Assembly (NCBI GenBank): GCA_028873815.1
Contig: JAPPNN010000040.1
Coordinates: forward strand, 63,405-127,404
Length of the DNA: 64,000 bases
Source of the DNA: Gemmatimonadota bacterium
GTDB lineage: Bacteria > Gemmatimonadota > Gemmatimonadetes > Longimicrobiales > Gaopeijiaceae
Reading direction: 5' to 3'
Every line of letters begins with the position of its first letter. Positions within the stretch are counted from its first letter, which is position 1. The notes under the pieces were generated by a model. The model had not been told where the DNA came from. It saw nothing but the letters and a program-made list of their open reading frames with translations, and ran no database searches. The translations under genes and the position numbers were made by a program. This document shows positions 52,498-61,128 of this stretch, piece by piece.

Positions 52498-54671
52498 TGG
52501 ACTGGCTGACCGCACCTCTGTTCCAAAGCATGTTCGAGCTCCTCATAAGGGCGACCATCCTGCTGTCGGCAGCTCTGGCATTGGCGTGGCTCACCCGCAA
52601 GGGACCCGCGAGGGTCCGTCATCTGCTGTGGACGATGAACTTCGCGCTCCTCCTCTCGCTGCCTGCCCTCAGCCTCCTGGTCCCCTCATGGGAGGTGCCG
52701 GTCATCCCCTCCAAGGGTAGCGTTCCACCGGCAGTCGTCTCTCCTGAGCCTGCCCCGGTCAATGGTACGGCAAGCCTGTCCTTCACGCTGCCCGCACCCG
52801 TGCTCCCCGAGGCCAGACCCGCACGAGTCCCGGTGAGGGGGTCAGTGCCGCCGAAGCGCTACATCCCCATACCACTCCTTTTCTGGGGCGTAGGCTGCGC
52901 GGCCTCACTGGCGTCGCTGGCGATGAGCGGGCTTCGGTTCGCAAGACTGGTCCGCACGGCGACTCCGCTCTGCGATCCCGCCCGGCTCCGACAGGTGGAA
53001 GCGGTCCGCCAGCGATTGAGAATCCCCGGCGCGGTGCGGGTCGTTCTGAACCCGGCAGCCACGACACCCATGACGGGCGGGTTGCGGAAGCCTGTGGTCC
53101 TGCTCCCCATGTCGGCGACGCTGTGGACCCACGAGCGATGGACCGTGGTGCTGGCGCATGAATTGATCCACGTGCGTCGCCGTGACGTGCTCCGGCAACT
53201 CATGGTACGGGCCGGGCTCGCGCTTTACTGGTTCCACCCCTTGAGCTGGGTGGCCGCGTGGCTTGCGGCAACCGCGAGCGAGGAAGCCTGTGACGAGGAG
53301 GTGTTGGCCTTCGGTACCCGCCCCTCCAGGTACGCCACCCATCTCCTCTCGCTCGCAGGGGGCATGAGCCCCTATCGCCCCGTCTTGTCCCTGCCGATGG
53401 CCCAGCGCTCGCAGTCGCAGCTGGAGAGGAGAATCGCGGCCATCCTCAATCCGGACCCACCGCATCGGAGCAGCATGGCCACCGCAATTGTAGTCACGGC
53501 GATCGGCGCAGTGGGCGTCTCTGCGGCAGTCGCCGATCCTGTCCAGACCGTCCAGCAGGACACCGTCACGGCGGTGGTCGCCGCCCGGATAGGGGACGAG
53601 GCCATGGGCGCCGAGCGAGAGGAGTACATCTTCGGCGAGGTGACCTCCGTGGCCGCGGATAGTGACGGCCGGATCTACGTCGCGGACCAACTCACGCCGT
53701 CGGTTCGGGTCTTCGGGTCCGATGGGGAGTTCGTAGCATGGATTGGACGGGAGGGCGAAGGGCCCGGCGAGTTCACATGGCCGGTCGACATTCTGCCCGC
53801 AGCCGATGGAAGGCTCTTTGTGCGGGGATCGCGCGTCACAACGTTTGCGGCGAGTGCTTCGTCGGAGTATCCGGACGCGGTAGTAGACACCTGGAGAACT
53901 CCTGCGCTCTCCAATACCGGTTCCGAGCGGGCCCGACTGGTCGACGGTGTCTACTACTACCCGCACTATACCTCCATCCGCGATGAGCCCGTCGACTACT
54001 TCTACATGAAGTACGGTCCAGGGGGGCACACGGGTGACACGGTCAGAGTGCCCGCCGTGGGGAACCTCGGGAGACAGTTTACGGCGTTCTACATGGTCAA
54101 CGCGGGAGGCGGCTGGTTGGTCGATGGACTGAACATCGTACCCTTCGGTCCCCGCGCGGACTGGGACATGACCGAGCGTGGGACGATCATCGCGAGCGAT
54201 GGAGAGACCTACCGGATCCAGGAGTTCGACCAGGATGGCCGGCTTCTCCGGACGATCACCGGCCCGGAGATGGAGAGGCGAGCCGTGCCCCTCGCCGAAC
54301 GCGCGGACAGCATGAGGGCGCTCGAGGCGCGCATCGATTCCCTTCCCGTGCCGCTCGAAGATGTCATGCACGTCGCGCCGGAGATCCTGCGCGGTGAGAT
54401 CCCGGACTCGCTGCCGGCGTCCATCGCGCTTCATGTAGGCACCGGCAACCGCATCTGGGTAGAGCGCTGGCCCCCGGAAGGCCGAGGATCGTCCCGCTAC
54501 TACGACGTCCTGGAATACGACGGTCGCTACAGGGGCACCGTCGTCGTCCCGGCGCCATTGCTGGCGGACCCGCCGCCATTCTTCGGGGAAGACGTCATCG
54601 TCGGCGTTGTCATGGACCCGACAACCGAGGTGCACTCCGTCGTCGCTCTCCGCTTTCGCCTACCTGGGTAA
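52494..54671 (+). CDS. M56 (BlaR1-like) sensor protease fused to a beta-propeller
   Basis: 725 aa from GTG (or the ATG at 52497). TM segments are at about 10-33, 43-66, 125-147, 236-258 and 326-346. The zinc-protease motif HELIH lies at 222-226, with a Glu-rich ATASEEACDEEVLAFG downstream. After the last TM, residues 355-720 form a 6-bladed propeller (FGEVTSVAADSDGRIYVADQ, VRVFGSDGEFVAWIGREGEG). In BlaR1 the corresponding external region is a penicillin-binding sensor, so here the propeller is probably the ligand sensor. Activation would cleave the BlaI protein. Confidence 0.85.
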   Translation: MMDWLTAPLFQSMFELLIRATILLSAALALAWLTRKGPARVRHLLWTMNFALLLSLPALSLLVPSWEVPVIPSKGSVPPAVVSPEPAPVNGTASLSFTLPAPVLPEARPARVPVRGSVPPKRYIPIPLLFWGVGCAASLASLAMSGLRFARLVRTATPLCDPARLRQVEAVRQRLRIPGAVRVVLNPAATTPMTGGLRKPVVLLPMSATLWTHERWTVVLAHELIHVRRRDVLRQLMVRAGLALYWFHPLSWVAAWLAATASEEACDEEVLAFGTRPSRYATHLLSLAGGMSPYRPVLSLPMAQRSQSQLERRIAAILNPDPPHRSSMATAIVVTAIGAVGVSAAVADPVQTVQQDTVTAVVAARIGDEAMGAEREEYIFGEVTSVAADSDGRIYVADQLTPSVRVFGSDGEFVAWIGREGEGPGEFTWPVDILPAADGRLFVRGSRVTTFAASASSEYPDAVVDTWRTPALSNTGSERARLVDGVYYYPHYTSIRDEPVDYFYMKYGPGGHTGDTVRVPAVGNLGRQFTAFYMVNAGGGWLVDGLNIVPFGPRADWDMTERGTIIASDGETYRIQEFDQDGRLLRTITGPEMERRAVPLAERADSMRALEARIDSLPVPLEDVMHVAPEILRGEIPDSLPASIALHVGTGNRIWVERWPPEGRGSSRYYDVLEYDGRYRGTVVVPAPLLADPPPFFGEDVIVGVVMDPTTEVHSVVALRFRLPG

Positions 54672-54815
54672 TGGTGCTGGCCATACCGCCCAGCCCACCC
54701 GTCATCACGCGAAACCGACCCCCCGATCGAGCCGTAGGTGTCCAGTGTGACATGGGCGGTGCTGCAACGAATCGGGCCAGTTCGCTCATGGGTGCGACTC
54801 GGGCGGGAAGTCATC

Positions 54816-55907
54816 ATGGGAACAGGCACGAAGGTGTTTGTCGGCACGATCGTCGCCGGAGGCCTGGGAGCCTCGGCGTTCGCAATGTTCGCGGCCAGGG
54901 GGGGCGAGACCGAGGTGGACACCGTCCCCGTGGAGAGGGGCGAGATCGTGGACCGCGCCCTCGCGGTCGGACGCATCGAACCACTCGTCGAAGTAAGCGT
55001 GAAGTCCCAGCTCGCGGGCGTCGTGCGTCGGATGTTCAAGGAACCCGGCCAATACGTCCAGCGGGGTGAACCTCTGCTCGAAGTCCAGCCCAACCCGACA
55101 CCGATCGAACTGGTCGAGGCGCGCCGCTCCATCGAATTGCGCGAGATCGAGTTGCAGCAACTCGAGCGGCGTCGCGACCGGCTCGCCACGTTGCGCGAAC
55201 AGGGGCTCGCGTCGGAGGAGGAGTTCGAGGACGCCAGCTACTCGTTCAGCGAAGTCTCGCTCCAGCTCCAGATCGCCCGCGAACGCCTGGCCCTGCTCTC
55301 GGAAGGGCGCGTGACCATCGGAGACGAGGCCTTGGAGACGGTCATTCAGAGCCCCATCCAGGGCTTCATTCTCGAGAAGATGGTGGAAATCGGGGACCCT
55401 GTAGTCCCGCTGACGACGTTCCAGGAAGGGACCGTCCTCATGACGATGGCCGAGATGGACGAATTGCTCTTCCGGGGAACCGTCGACGAAATCGATGTGG
55501 GTCGGCTGACGGAGGGAATGCCGGTCGAGGTCACGATCGGGGCCCTTCCCGACGCGCGGGTCGACGGGCGACTGACGAAGATCTCGCTCACCGGACGTGA
55601 CGAGGAGAACGCCACCACCTTTCCGGTTGAAATCGCGGTCGTACCCGCCGCGGGCATCCTGCTTAGAGCCGGCTATTCGGCCAACGCCCAGGTGATCATC
55701 GAGCGTCGTTCGGACATCCTGATCATCCCGGAGCGCGTGGTCAGGTTCGAGGATGGAGGCACGTTCGTGACGGTTCGGCTGGGGCCCGAGCAGACCGAGG
55801 AGCGCGAGATCAGGACGGGGCTCAGCGACGGGATCAGTGTCGAGGTCGTCGACGGCCTCGCGGAGGGCGAGCGCGTCATGGAGCCCCCGCGGCGCGAGAT
55901 CACCTAG
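54816..55907 (+). CDS. HlyD-family periplasmic adaptor
   Basis: 363 aa from the ATG at 54816, with GGGAAG upstream; an in-frame GTG at 54738 would add a non-export-like N-terminus. One N-terminal membrane anchor (about 5-25), then barrel-sandwich halves (VSVKSQLAGVVRRMFKEPGQ, VIQSPIQGFILEKMVEIGDPV) around a charged coiled coil (about 100-165), then the beta-barrel and MPVEVTIGA region. Its genomic pairing with two MacB-like permeases suggests a MacA-type adaptor for an ABC efflux or export system. Confidence 0.85.
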   Translation: MGTGTKVFVGTIVAGGLGASAFAMFAARGGETEVDTVPVERGEIVDRALAVGRIEPLVEVSVKSQLAGVVRRMFKEPGQYVQRGEPLLEVQPNPTPIELVEARRSIELREIELQQLERRRDRLATLREQGLASEEEFEDASYSFSEVSLQLQIARERLALLSEGRVTIGDEALETVIQSPIQGFILEKMVEIGDPVVPLTTFQEGTVLMTMAEMDELLFRGTVDEIDVGRLTEGMPVEVTIGALPDARVDGRLTKISLTGRDEENATTFPVEIAVVPAAGILLRAGYSANAQVIIERRSDILIIPERVVRFEDGGTFVTVRLGPEQTEEREIRTGLSDGISVEVVDGLAEGERVMEPPRREIT

Positions 55908-55930
55908 GCTCGCGCGGTCGTGAAAACGCC

Positions 55931-57175
55931 GTGAGGCTGGTCGACGGGGTCCGGCAACTGTGGGCGGACCTTTCCGCGCAGCGTCTGCGGACGATCCTGA
56001 CCGTGCTCGGGATCACCTGGGGCACGGTGGCGGTCGTCGTTCTGCTCGCCTTCTCGGTCGGGCTCGAGCGCCAGACGATCAAGCGGTTTCACGGGCTGGG
56101 CGACCGGATCGTCGTGCTCTTCGGTGGACGAACGGTGCTGGCTCACGCGGGATTCAGGGAGGGGCGAACAATCCGGCTCCGCGAAACGGATGCTCAAATC
56201 CTCGCCCGCCAGATCCCCGACATCACGATGATCAGCCCGGAGTACTCGACGCGTGAGGCGCCTGTCCGCCGCGGCCGGAACTCGCTCAGTCCCAATATCA
56301 CCGGCATTCATCCCGTGTACGGCGAGATGCGGAACATCTTCCCGCTACCGGGTGGCCGATTCATCAACGAACGGGATCAGGATGAGCGGCGGCGCGTGGT
56401 GTTTCTCGGCGACGAGGTCGCCAGCGTCCTGTTCGGTGACATGGATCCCGTTGGCGAACAGGTGCGGATAGGGGACTCCCCCTTCACCGTGATCGGCGTC
56501 CTCCAACCCAAGGTTCAGAACAGTTCCTACAACTCGCGCGACGAAGACCGGGTGTTCATTCCGGCGAGCACGCACGCCGCCCTTTTCGGCTCGCGCTACG
56601 TCTCGAACCTGGTCTACCGAACCGCGGACGCCTCGCGCACCGAGGCGGTAGAAGCGCGAGTCTACGAGGTGTTGGGCAGGAAGTACCGCTTCAATCCACA
56701 GGACGAAGACGCACTCGAACTCTGGGACACGGCCGAATGGGAGCGCATGTTCGGCTACCTGTTCCTCGGGTTCAAGCTGTTCTTCGCGATCGTGGGCAGC
56801 TTCACGCTCAGCGTAGGAGGGATCGGCGTCGCGAACATCATGTACATCGTCGTGCACGAACGGACGCGCGAGATCGGGATCAAGCGCTCGGTCGGCGCGA
56901 CCCGACGGTCGATCCTCTGGCAGTTCCTCGTGGAGAGCGCCCTCATCGTGGCTGTCGGGGCCGCGCTCGGCGTCCTTGGTTCGGCAGGAATCGTGAAACT
57001 GATGTCTCTGCTTCCCATGCAGGAGTCCATGCAGGAGATCGTGGGCACGCCTGTGATCTCGCTCCAGGTGGCTGCCGTCACGATGGCGCTGCTTGCGTTT
57101 ATCGCGATGCTCGCCGGCTTGTTGCCCGCCCGTCGCGCTGCGGCGCTGGATCCGGTCGAATGTCTTCGTCACTAG
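55931..57175 (+). CDS. MacB-type ABC transporter permease
   Basis: 414 aa from GTG. TM1 (about 20-40) is followed by the MacB periplasmic core domain (about 45-260) and three C-terminal helices with the FtsX motif GIGVANIMYIVVHERTREIGIKRSVGATRRSI (about 295-330). No ATP-binding domain is fused, unlike MacB itself. It is a paralogue of the next gene and lies 23 bases after the adaptor gene. Confidence 0.88.
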   Translation: MRLVDGVRQLWADLSAQRLRTILTVLGITWGTVAVVVLLAFSVGLERQTIKRFHGLGDRIVVLFGGRTVLAHAGFREGRTIRLRETDAQILARQIPDITMISPEYSTREAPVRRGRNSLSPNITGIHPVYGEMRNIFPLPGGRFINERDQDERRRVVFLGDEVASVLFGDMDPVGEQVRIGDSPFTVIGVLQPKVQNSSYNSRDEDRVFIPASTHAALFGSRYVSNLVYRTADASRTEAVEARVYEVLGRKYRFNPQDEDALELWDTAEWERMFGYLFLGFKLFFAIVGSFTLSVGGIGVANIMYIVVHERTREIGIKRSVGATRRSILWQFLVESALIVAVGAALGVLGSAGIVKLMSLLPMQESMQEIVGTPVISLQVAAVTMALLAFIAMLAGLLPARRAAALDPVECLRH

Positions 57176-57231
57176 CACCGGCGCACCACGCCCGCGCATC
57201 GGCGCACCACACCCGCAGCGTGGTCTGACCG

Positions 57232-58476
57232 ATGTGGAAGATGCTCCTGGCGGAGGTGCTCGGCGACCTGCGGGCCCACCGCACCCGAACCTTTCTAACC
57301 ATCTTCGCCATGGTGTGGGGCACGATCTCGATCGTCCTGCTGCTTGCCTTCGGCCAGGGGCTCCGGAACCAGGTTTCGGTCGGCCTGCTCAATGCGGGAG
57401 AGCGAATCTTCATGGTCTACGGCGGCCAGACGAGCCTTGAGCACCAGGGTCTCTCGAAGGGACGCCGGGTACGGTTGCGGGAGGATGATCTCGACCTGGT
57501 CCTGCGTGCGATCCCGGAGTTCGAGTTCGGCAGCCCGTCCTACGGACGCGGCAGGACGCATATCGAGGCGGGCGAGAACCAGACCACGACCTACATGGAG
57601 GGCGTGGCCCCGATCTTCTCCGAGCTGCGGCGTATGTTCCCCGCCCCCGGCGGACGGTTCATCAATCAGCGCGACATCGATCAGCGGCGGCGCGTGCTCT
57701 TCCTCGGCGACGGGATCGCGGCGCGCCTGTTCGGCGACACACCGCCCGTGGGACAGGCCGTTCTGCTCGACGGGCTCTCCTTTCGGGTGATCGGAGTGAT
57801 GGAATCCAAGTTCCAGGACTCGAGCAACAACGGTCCGGATGAAGACCGCGCCGTGATTCCTGCCTCTACCTTCCGGAGCATCTACGGCAACGAGTTCGTG
57901 AACCACCTTCTCGTGCGCCCCCGCAACGTCGCGGACGCACCGGTCGCCAAGCGGGAGCTGTACCGGGTCCTCGGCGGCCGGCACAGGTTCGACCCGACGG
58001 ACGAACGAGCGCTCGGCATCTGGGACTTCATCGAGGATGAGAAGATCGTGGGTCAGATCGGGTTCGGCATCCAGGTCTTCCTGGGGCTCGTGGGTGCCTT
58101 CACCCTGCTGGTCGCCGGGGTCGGCGTCGCGAACATCATGTATGTCGTCGTGCGTGAGCGGACGCGGGAAATCGGCATCAGGCTCGCAGTGGGCGCGCGC
58201 CGACGGCACATCGTCAACCAGTTCCTGTGCGAGGCGATCCTCATCGCGGTCGGCGGCGGCCTGCTGGGACTCTCCATCGCCGCGCTCCTGGTGACCGGCA
58301 TCGACAGCATTCCCAGCGACAACCCGGCCATGGAGTACATCCTGAACCCGAAACTCTCGCTGCCGATCGCGTCGATCTGCGTCGGCATGCTCATGGCGAT
58401 CGGCCTCGTGGCCGGAATCCTGCCCGCGCGCAAGGCGGCGCGTCTCGATCCGGTGGAGTCGCTGCGGTACGAGTGA
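57232..58476 (+). CDS. MacB-type ABC transporter permease, paralogue
   Basis: 414 aa with the same architecture and length as the preceding permease: TM1 at 20-40, periplasmic core, and GVGVANIMYVVVRERTREIGIRLAVGARRRHI at about 300-330. The two may form a heterodimer. No ATPase gene follows: the next 42 bases lead to the tRNA scar. The ATPase must be encoded elsewhere or was lost with the island insertion. Confidence 0.88.
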   Translation: MWKMLLAEVLGDLRAHRTRTFLTIFAMVWGTISIVLLLAFGQGLRNQVSVGLLNAGERIFMVYGGQTSLEHQGLSKGRRVRLREDDLDLVLRAIPEFEFGSPSYGRGRTHIEAGENQTTTYMEGVAPIFSELRRMFPAPGGRFINQRDIDQRRRVLFLGDGIAARLFGDTPPVGQAVLLDGLSFRVIGVMESKFQDSSNNGPDEDRAVIPASTFRSIYGNEFVNHLLVRPRNVADAPVAKRELYRVLGGRHRFDPTDERALGIWDFIEDEKIVGQIGFGIQVFLGLVGAFTLLVAGVGVANIMYVVVRERTREIGIRLAVGARRRHIVNQFLCEAILIAVGGGLLGLSIAALLVTGIDSIPSDNPAMEYILNPKLSLPIASICVGMLMAIGLVAGILPARKAARLDPVESLRYE

Positions 58477-58518
58477 GCGGGGCTCGATGCGCCTCGCGTT
58501 ATCTCGCCGGGGATCCAA

Positions 58519-58560
58519 TGGGCCTGGGTAGACTTGAACTACCGACCTCACGCTTATCAG
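58519..58560 (-). tRNA. tRNA-Ile(GAU) 3'-half fragment, putative integration site
   Basis: Read leftwards from 58560 the sequence gives the anticodon loop CTGATAA, the 3' anticodon stem GCGTG, the variable region, the T-arm GGTAG-TTCAAGT-CTACC and the acceptor end AGGCCC plus discriminator A at 58519, as in bacterial tRNA-Ile. The match ends exactly at the 5' edge of the anticodon loop: the complementary stem strand, D-arm and 5' acceptor strand are absent. This is an att-type remnant, not a functional tRNA. Confidence 0.75.
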
Positions 58561-58736
58561 CCAACCTAACGGAGGGCGTGAATCCCGGCAAGAAATCGTC
58601 TAAGTTCAATCTGGACTGCACGATCTGCCGTTCTTGCCGTTGGATGATGTCTGGATCTGCCGTACTCAAATAGCCGGAAAACGGCCTCAAATGGCTGGCA
58701 TTTGGACGGACCGGCACGCCGGTCAAGCGGTCGTGG

Positions 58737-58991
58737 CTATCTTGCCCGCGGCGGGGTCTCTTCACCCGGAGGCGCGGCTCGTGACCCACCGGAACCGGTT
58801 GGGATCAGTGGAAGCTTGGCCTGCGGATCTTCGAACATGACATCTTCACGTTGAATGAGGTCAGCTTGAGCCATCAGCACTCTGGCCGCTTTGCGGCGGA
58901 CATGCGCCTGAGCGACTAGATGGCGCCGCTCAAAGTCCCAAGCTTCGCCAGCTAGCTCGCGGGCGACCGTGCGTAGTTTCTCGATGCTCAT
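58737..58991 (-). CDS. Small hypothetical protein
   Basis: 84 aa; GGAGGAC lies about 14 bases upstream of the ATG. It is helical and charged (LRTVARELAGEAWDFERRHL, then AQAHVRRKAARVLMAQADLI) with a Pro/Gly-rich tail. No family is recognised. It is the first gene inside the putative island. It may be a small DNA- or protein-binding accessory, but this is not supported beyond composition. Confidence 0.4.
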   Translation of the reverse strand: MSIEKLRTVARELAGEAWDFERRHLVAQAHVRRKAARVLMAQADLIQREDVMFEDPQAKLPLIPTGSGGSRAAPPGEETPPRAR

Positions 58992-59165
58992 CGTTGGAGA
59001 GGTCCTCCGGAAAGGGGGGTCAAATAGGTTCCCCCCTATGGTGCGACAACCCCATCATCAACCGATCACGGCCGCGTTGCTACACCGTTCCACTCGAGCG
59101 GCAGCGACCCTGAGTGCCGATCCGTCCAGTGTCGGCTTTACCACCCCGTCGACGGGTACGAGACG

Positions 59166-59981
59166 CTATGCCCAATCCCCTTCGGCTACGGCCCAGACCA
59201 GAGATAGCACTTGGGATTGGCGTGGGACCGCCAGCGTACTCTCAAATAGTTCAACGGGCTGGCGTTGCTCGTTCTCAAGCCACGCGTACGGGTCGAGAGC
59301 TTCAGCTTCTTCGTTTGCCTCCTCACCGCTGAAGACCGCCTTCGCGTGACTCTCCACGGGTACCGGATCACCCCGCCACGGAATGCGGTAAACGAAACCC
59401 TTGGACTTCGCGACCCACTCGATGATCCCATCACGGGCGCATACGAGACTGCATGAAGAGCGCGTGACCTCCACGTAACGAAGCGCAGCCGCCGTGCGAG
59501 AGACATCGTACATGTCCCGTTCCGCCAGTTCGCCGATCTCTCGGAAGTTGGGGTCTCGGCCTCGTGCGTCCTGGGAGAAAAGATGCCGAGGCATGAGCAA
59601 CTCGGCCGCGAAGTCGTTCGCCTCCCGCTCGTGGAGGCTCCCACGGTGCGCTCCAGCTGTCATATCGGCGTCGCCGCACCGTCGGGTCGCGCGATTCTTG
59701 TGGGTTGGAATATGGTAGTGGCCGAGCTCATGGGCTATGGAAAACCGTCGCCGGCCGCGGTTCTGACCAGGCGCGAGCATGATGCCGGCGGGCGAGTCGG
59801 GGGCCGGCCTAACGAGGCAAGCGGTGTAGCCGGGTTCTCGGACCTCTGACTCGACGACCTCAATGCCGTCGTCGGCGAGGATTGCATCCAGATCGCAAGC
59901 CCGCGCCCCGTCCGACAAACCACGTGCCCGCCGAAAGAGCTGGGCTACGCGCCGGCCGTTCCGACTTGGTCGGGTGGCCAT
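59166..59981 (-). CDS. ImmA/IrrE-family metallopeptidase
   Basis: 271 aa. HELGH at 84-88 is the zinc motif and HEREANDFAAELLMP (117-131) provides the third ligand Glu and conserved helix. The start follows the XRE gene stop by three bases, forming the typical XRE-ImmA pair. Such proteases cleave or remove their partner repressor on a signal such as DNA damage or infection. The C-terminal 90 residues (after about 180) are an additional domain of unknown role. Confidence 0.88.
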   Translation of the reverse strand: MATRPSRNGRRVAQLFRRARGLSDGARACDLDAILADDGIEVVESEVREPGYTACLVRPAPDSPAGIMLAPGQNRGRRRFSIAHELGHYHIPTHKNRATRRCGDADMTAGAHRGSLHEREANDFAAELLMPRHLFSQDARGRDPNFREIGELAERDMYDVSRTAAALRYVEVTRSSCSLVCARDGIIEWVAKSKGFVYRIPWRGDPVPVESHAKAVFSGEEANEEAEALDPYAWLENEQRQPVELFESTLAVPRQSQVLSLVWAVAEGDWA

Positions 59982-59984
59982 GGC

Positions 59985-60308
59985 TCACCCCGACTTGGTG
60001 TGCTTCTGGCTGAGGTACTCCGCGAAGTGTCGGATCTCCTCCTTCGCCTCGTCCGGCAGACTTCGGTACTGGCGGAAGTGAACCTGCTCAGCGGGTGACA
60101 GCTCATCGACATCCCTTCCGAGGAGGTGCCCAGGGCTTACGCCCAAGGCACGAGCCAGCCTTCTCAGCATTCGGAACGACGGTTCGCGTTCACCCCGTTC
60201 CATCTGCGAAATCGCACTTTGGGAGGTGTTTAGAGCGCGGGCAAGCCCGCTTTGAGTCAGTCCCGCGTCGGTCCGGATTTCCTGCAACCGCCTGCCGAAA
60301 TCGTTCAT
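59985..60308 (-). CDS. XRE-family HTH repressor
   Basis: 107 aa from the ATG at 60308; longer in-frame starts would add a stretch unlike the family. The HTH is FGRRLQEIRTDAGLTQSGLA, then RALNTSQSAISQMERGEREPS (residues 4-44). A C-terminal helix (LPDEAKEEIRHFAEYLSQKH) may bind the ImmA partner. It is divergent from the Ubl operon, with 188 bases shared between them, so it probably controls both. Confidence 0.88.
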   Translation of the reverse strand: MNDFGRRLQEIRTDAGLTQSGLARALNTSQSAISQMERGEREPSFRMLRRLARALGVSPGHLLGRDVDELSPAEQVHFRQYRSLPDEAKEEIRHFAEYLSQKHTKSG

Positions 60309-60347
60309 GAGCCTGGATCCCAGAGGAAGAAGGGGGTTATCATCGTC

Positions 60348-60375
60348 TTGACATCCATCGCGCACACGATATATT
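60348..60375 (+). promoter_or_regulatory. Promoter of the Ubl-E2-E1/JAB operon
   Basis: TTGACA (60348-60353, perfect -35) and TATATT (60370-60375) are separated by 16 bp, giving a leader of about 110 bases before the Ubl ATG. It lies 40-67 bases from the XRE start codon, so the XRE protein could regulate it. Confidence 0.6.
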
Positions 60376-60496
60376 ACTCCCAGTGCTTGAAACCTATCGC
60401 TGGCTGTCCCGCGGTAGCAAGTCGCCGAGCACCATGAGGGTGTCGCGGCACGGGGCCGGACCCCGCATGGGCTCACCACACACGGAGTGTCGATTG

Positions 60497-60781
60497 ATGA
60501 CTACGAAGCCTGACACGAAGCGCGCAGCGAAGCCTGACACGAAACCCGGGGGCGGGCCCTCGGTCACGTTCACGATCGACGGTGTAGAGTACACCACGGA
60601 CGATCGACCCCAGAAGGTGGCAGATCTCCTGTGCCTGGCGGGTGTCGATCCGAAAGATCACGACCTCGGCCTGGTCGGTCCTCAAGGCACCGTGAGGAAG
60701 CTGCCCGATGACGATGACGTTCGCATCAAATCTGGCGATCGCTTCGTCACCATCTACGACGGCACCACGCCGGTCGTCTGA
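60497..60781 (+). CDS. Ubiquitin-like beta-grasp protein (multiubiquitin family, single domain)
   Basis: 94 aa from the ATG at 60497 (GGAG about ten bases upstream). Residues 1-19 contain a duplicated KPDTK, reflecting a direct DNA repeat. Residues 22-94 are one beta-grasp domain: SVTFTIDGVEYTTDD, VADLLCLAG, LGLVGPQGTVRKLPDDDDV, RFVTIYDGTTPVV, the pattern of the prokaryotic Multi_ubiq family. The protein ends in TTPVV, with no C-terminal Gly-Gly for E1 activation. It is the first gene of a three-gene operon encoding E2-like and E1/JAB proteins. Confidence 0.8.
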   Translation: MTTKPDTKRAAKPDTKPGGGPSVTFTIDGVEYTTDDRPQKVADLLCLAGVDPKDHDLGLVGPQGTVRKLPDDDDVRIKSGDRFVTIYDGTTPVV

Positions 60782-60783
60782 CG

Positions 60784-61128
60784 ATGACCGGGCTCGGAGG
60801 GTTCATGGCCGGGCTTGAGGAGCTCGGTCTCACACCGGAGCAGCGGGGTTCGCTCGTCGTCGTGAAACTGGATATCACCATCGCCGGACGCGCTGATCTA
60901 AGCGTCGTGGGCACCGATCCTGCGGGAGATTTCCCGAACATCCCTCCGCACTGGCTGCATCTCCGAAAGGAGCTAGCGTTGCCGGAAGAGACAGGTAGGT
61001 CTTCGCAGCTCGGAGACGGTTGGCGAAAGTGGAGCCGGCAGCATCCGAGCTGGAGAGGTGGAGACAACGCCGTTCAGGCATGGCTCGCCCACGCACGTTC
61101 GCTTCTTCTCATGGCGACGCTGGCGTGA
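60784..61128 (+). CDS. E2-like protein without cysteine (Prok-E2_E type)
   Basis: 114 aa, starting two bases after the Ubl stop (an ATG at 60805 is possible). DFPNIPPHWLHLRKEL and WRKWSRQHPSWRGGDNAVQAWLAHARSLL are characteristic of prokaryotic E2-like family E. The sequence contains no Cys at all, so it cannot form an E2 thioester. It may bind the Ubl and E1 as a scaffold. The next gene's GTG overlaps the stop. Confidence 0.75.
   Translation: MTGLGGFMAGLEELGLTPEQRGSLVVVKLDITIAGRADLSVVGTDPAGDFPNIPPHWLHLRKELALPEETGRSSQLGDGWRKWSRQHPSWRGGDNAVQAWLAHARSLLLMATLA

Noticed and set aside
58519-58600. Functional tRNA-Ile gene
   Set aside because: The 5' half, D-arm and one anticodon stem strand are missing, so no cloverleaf can form.
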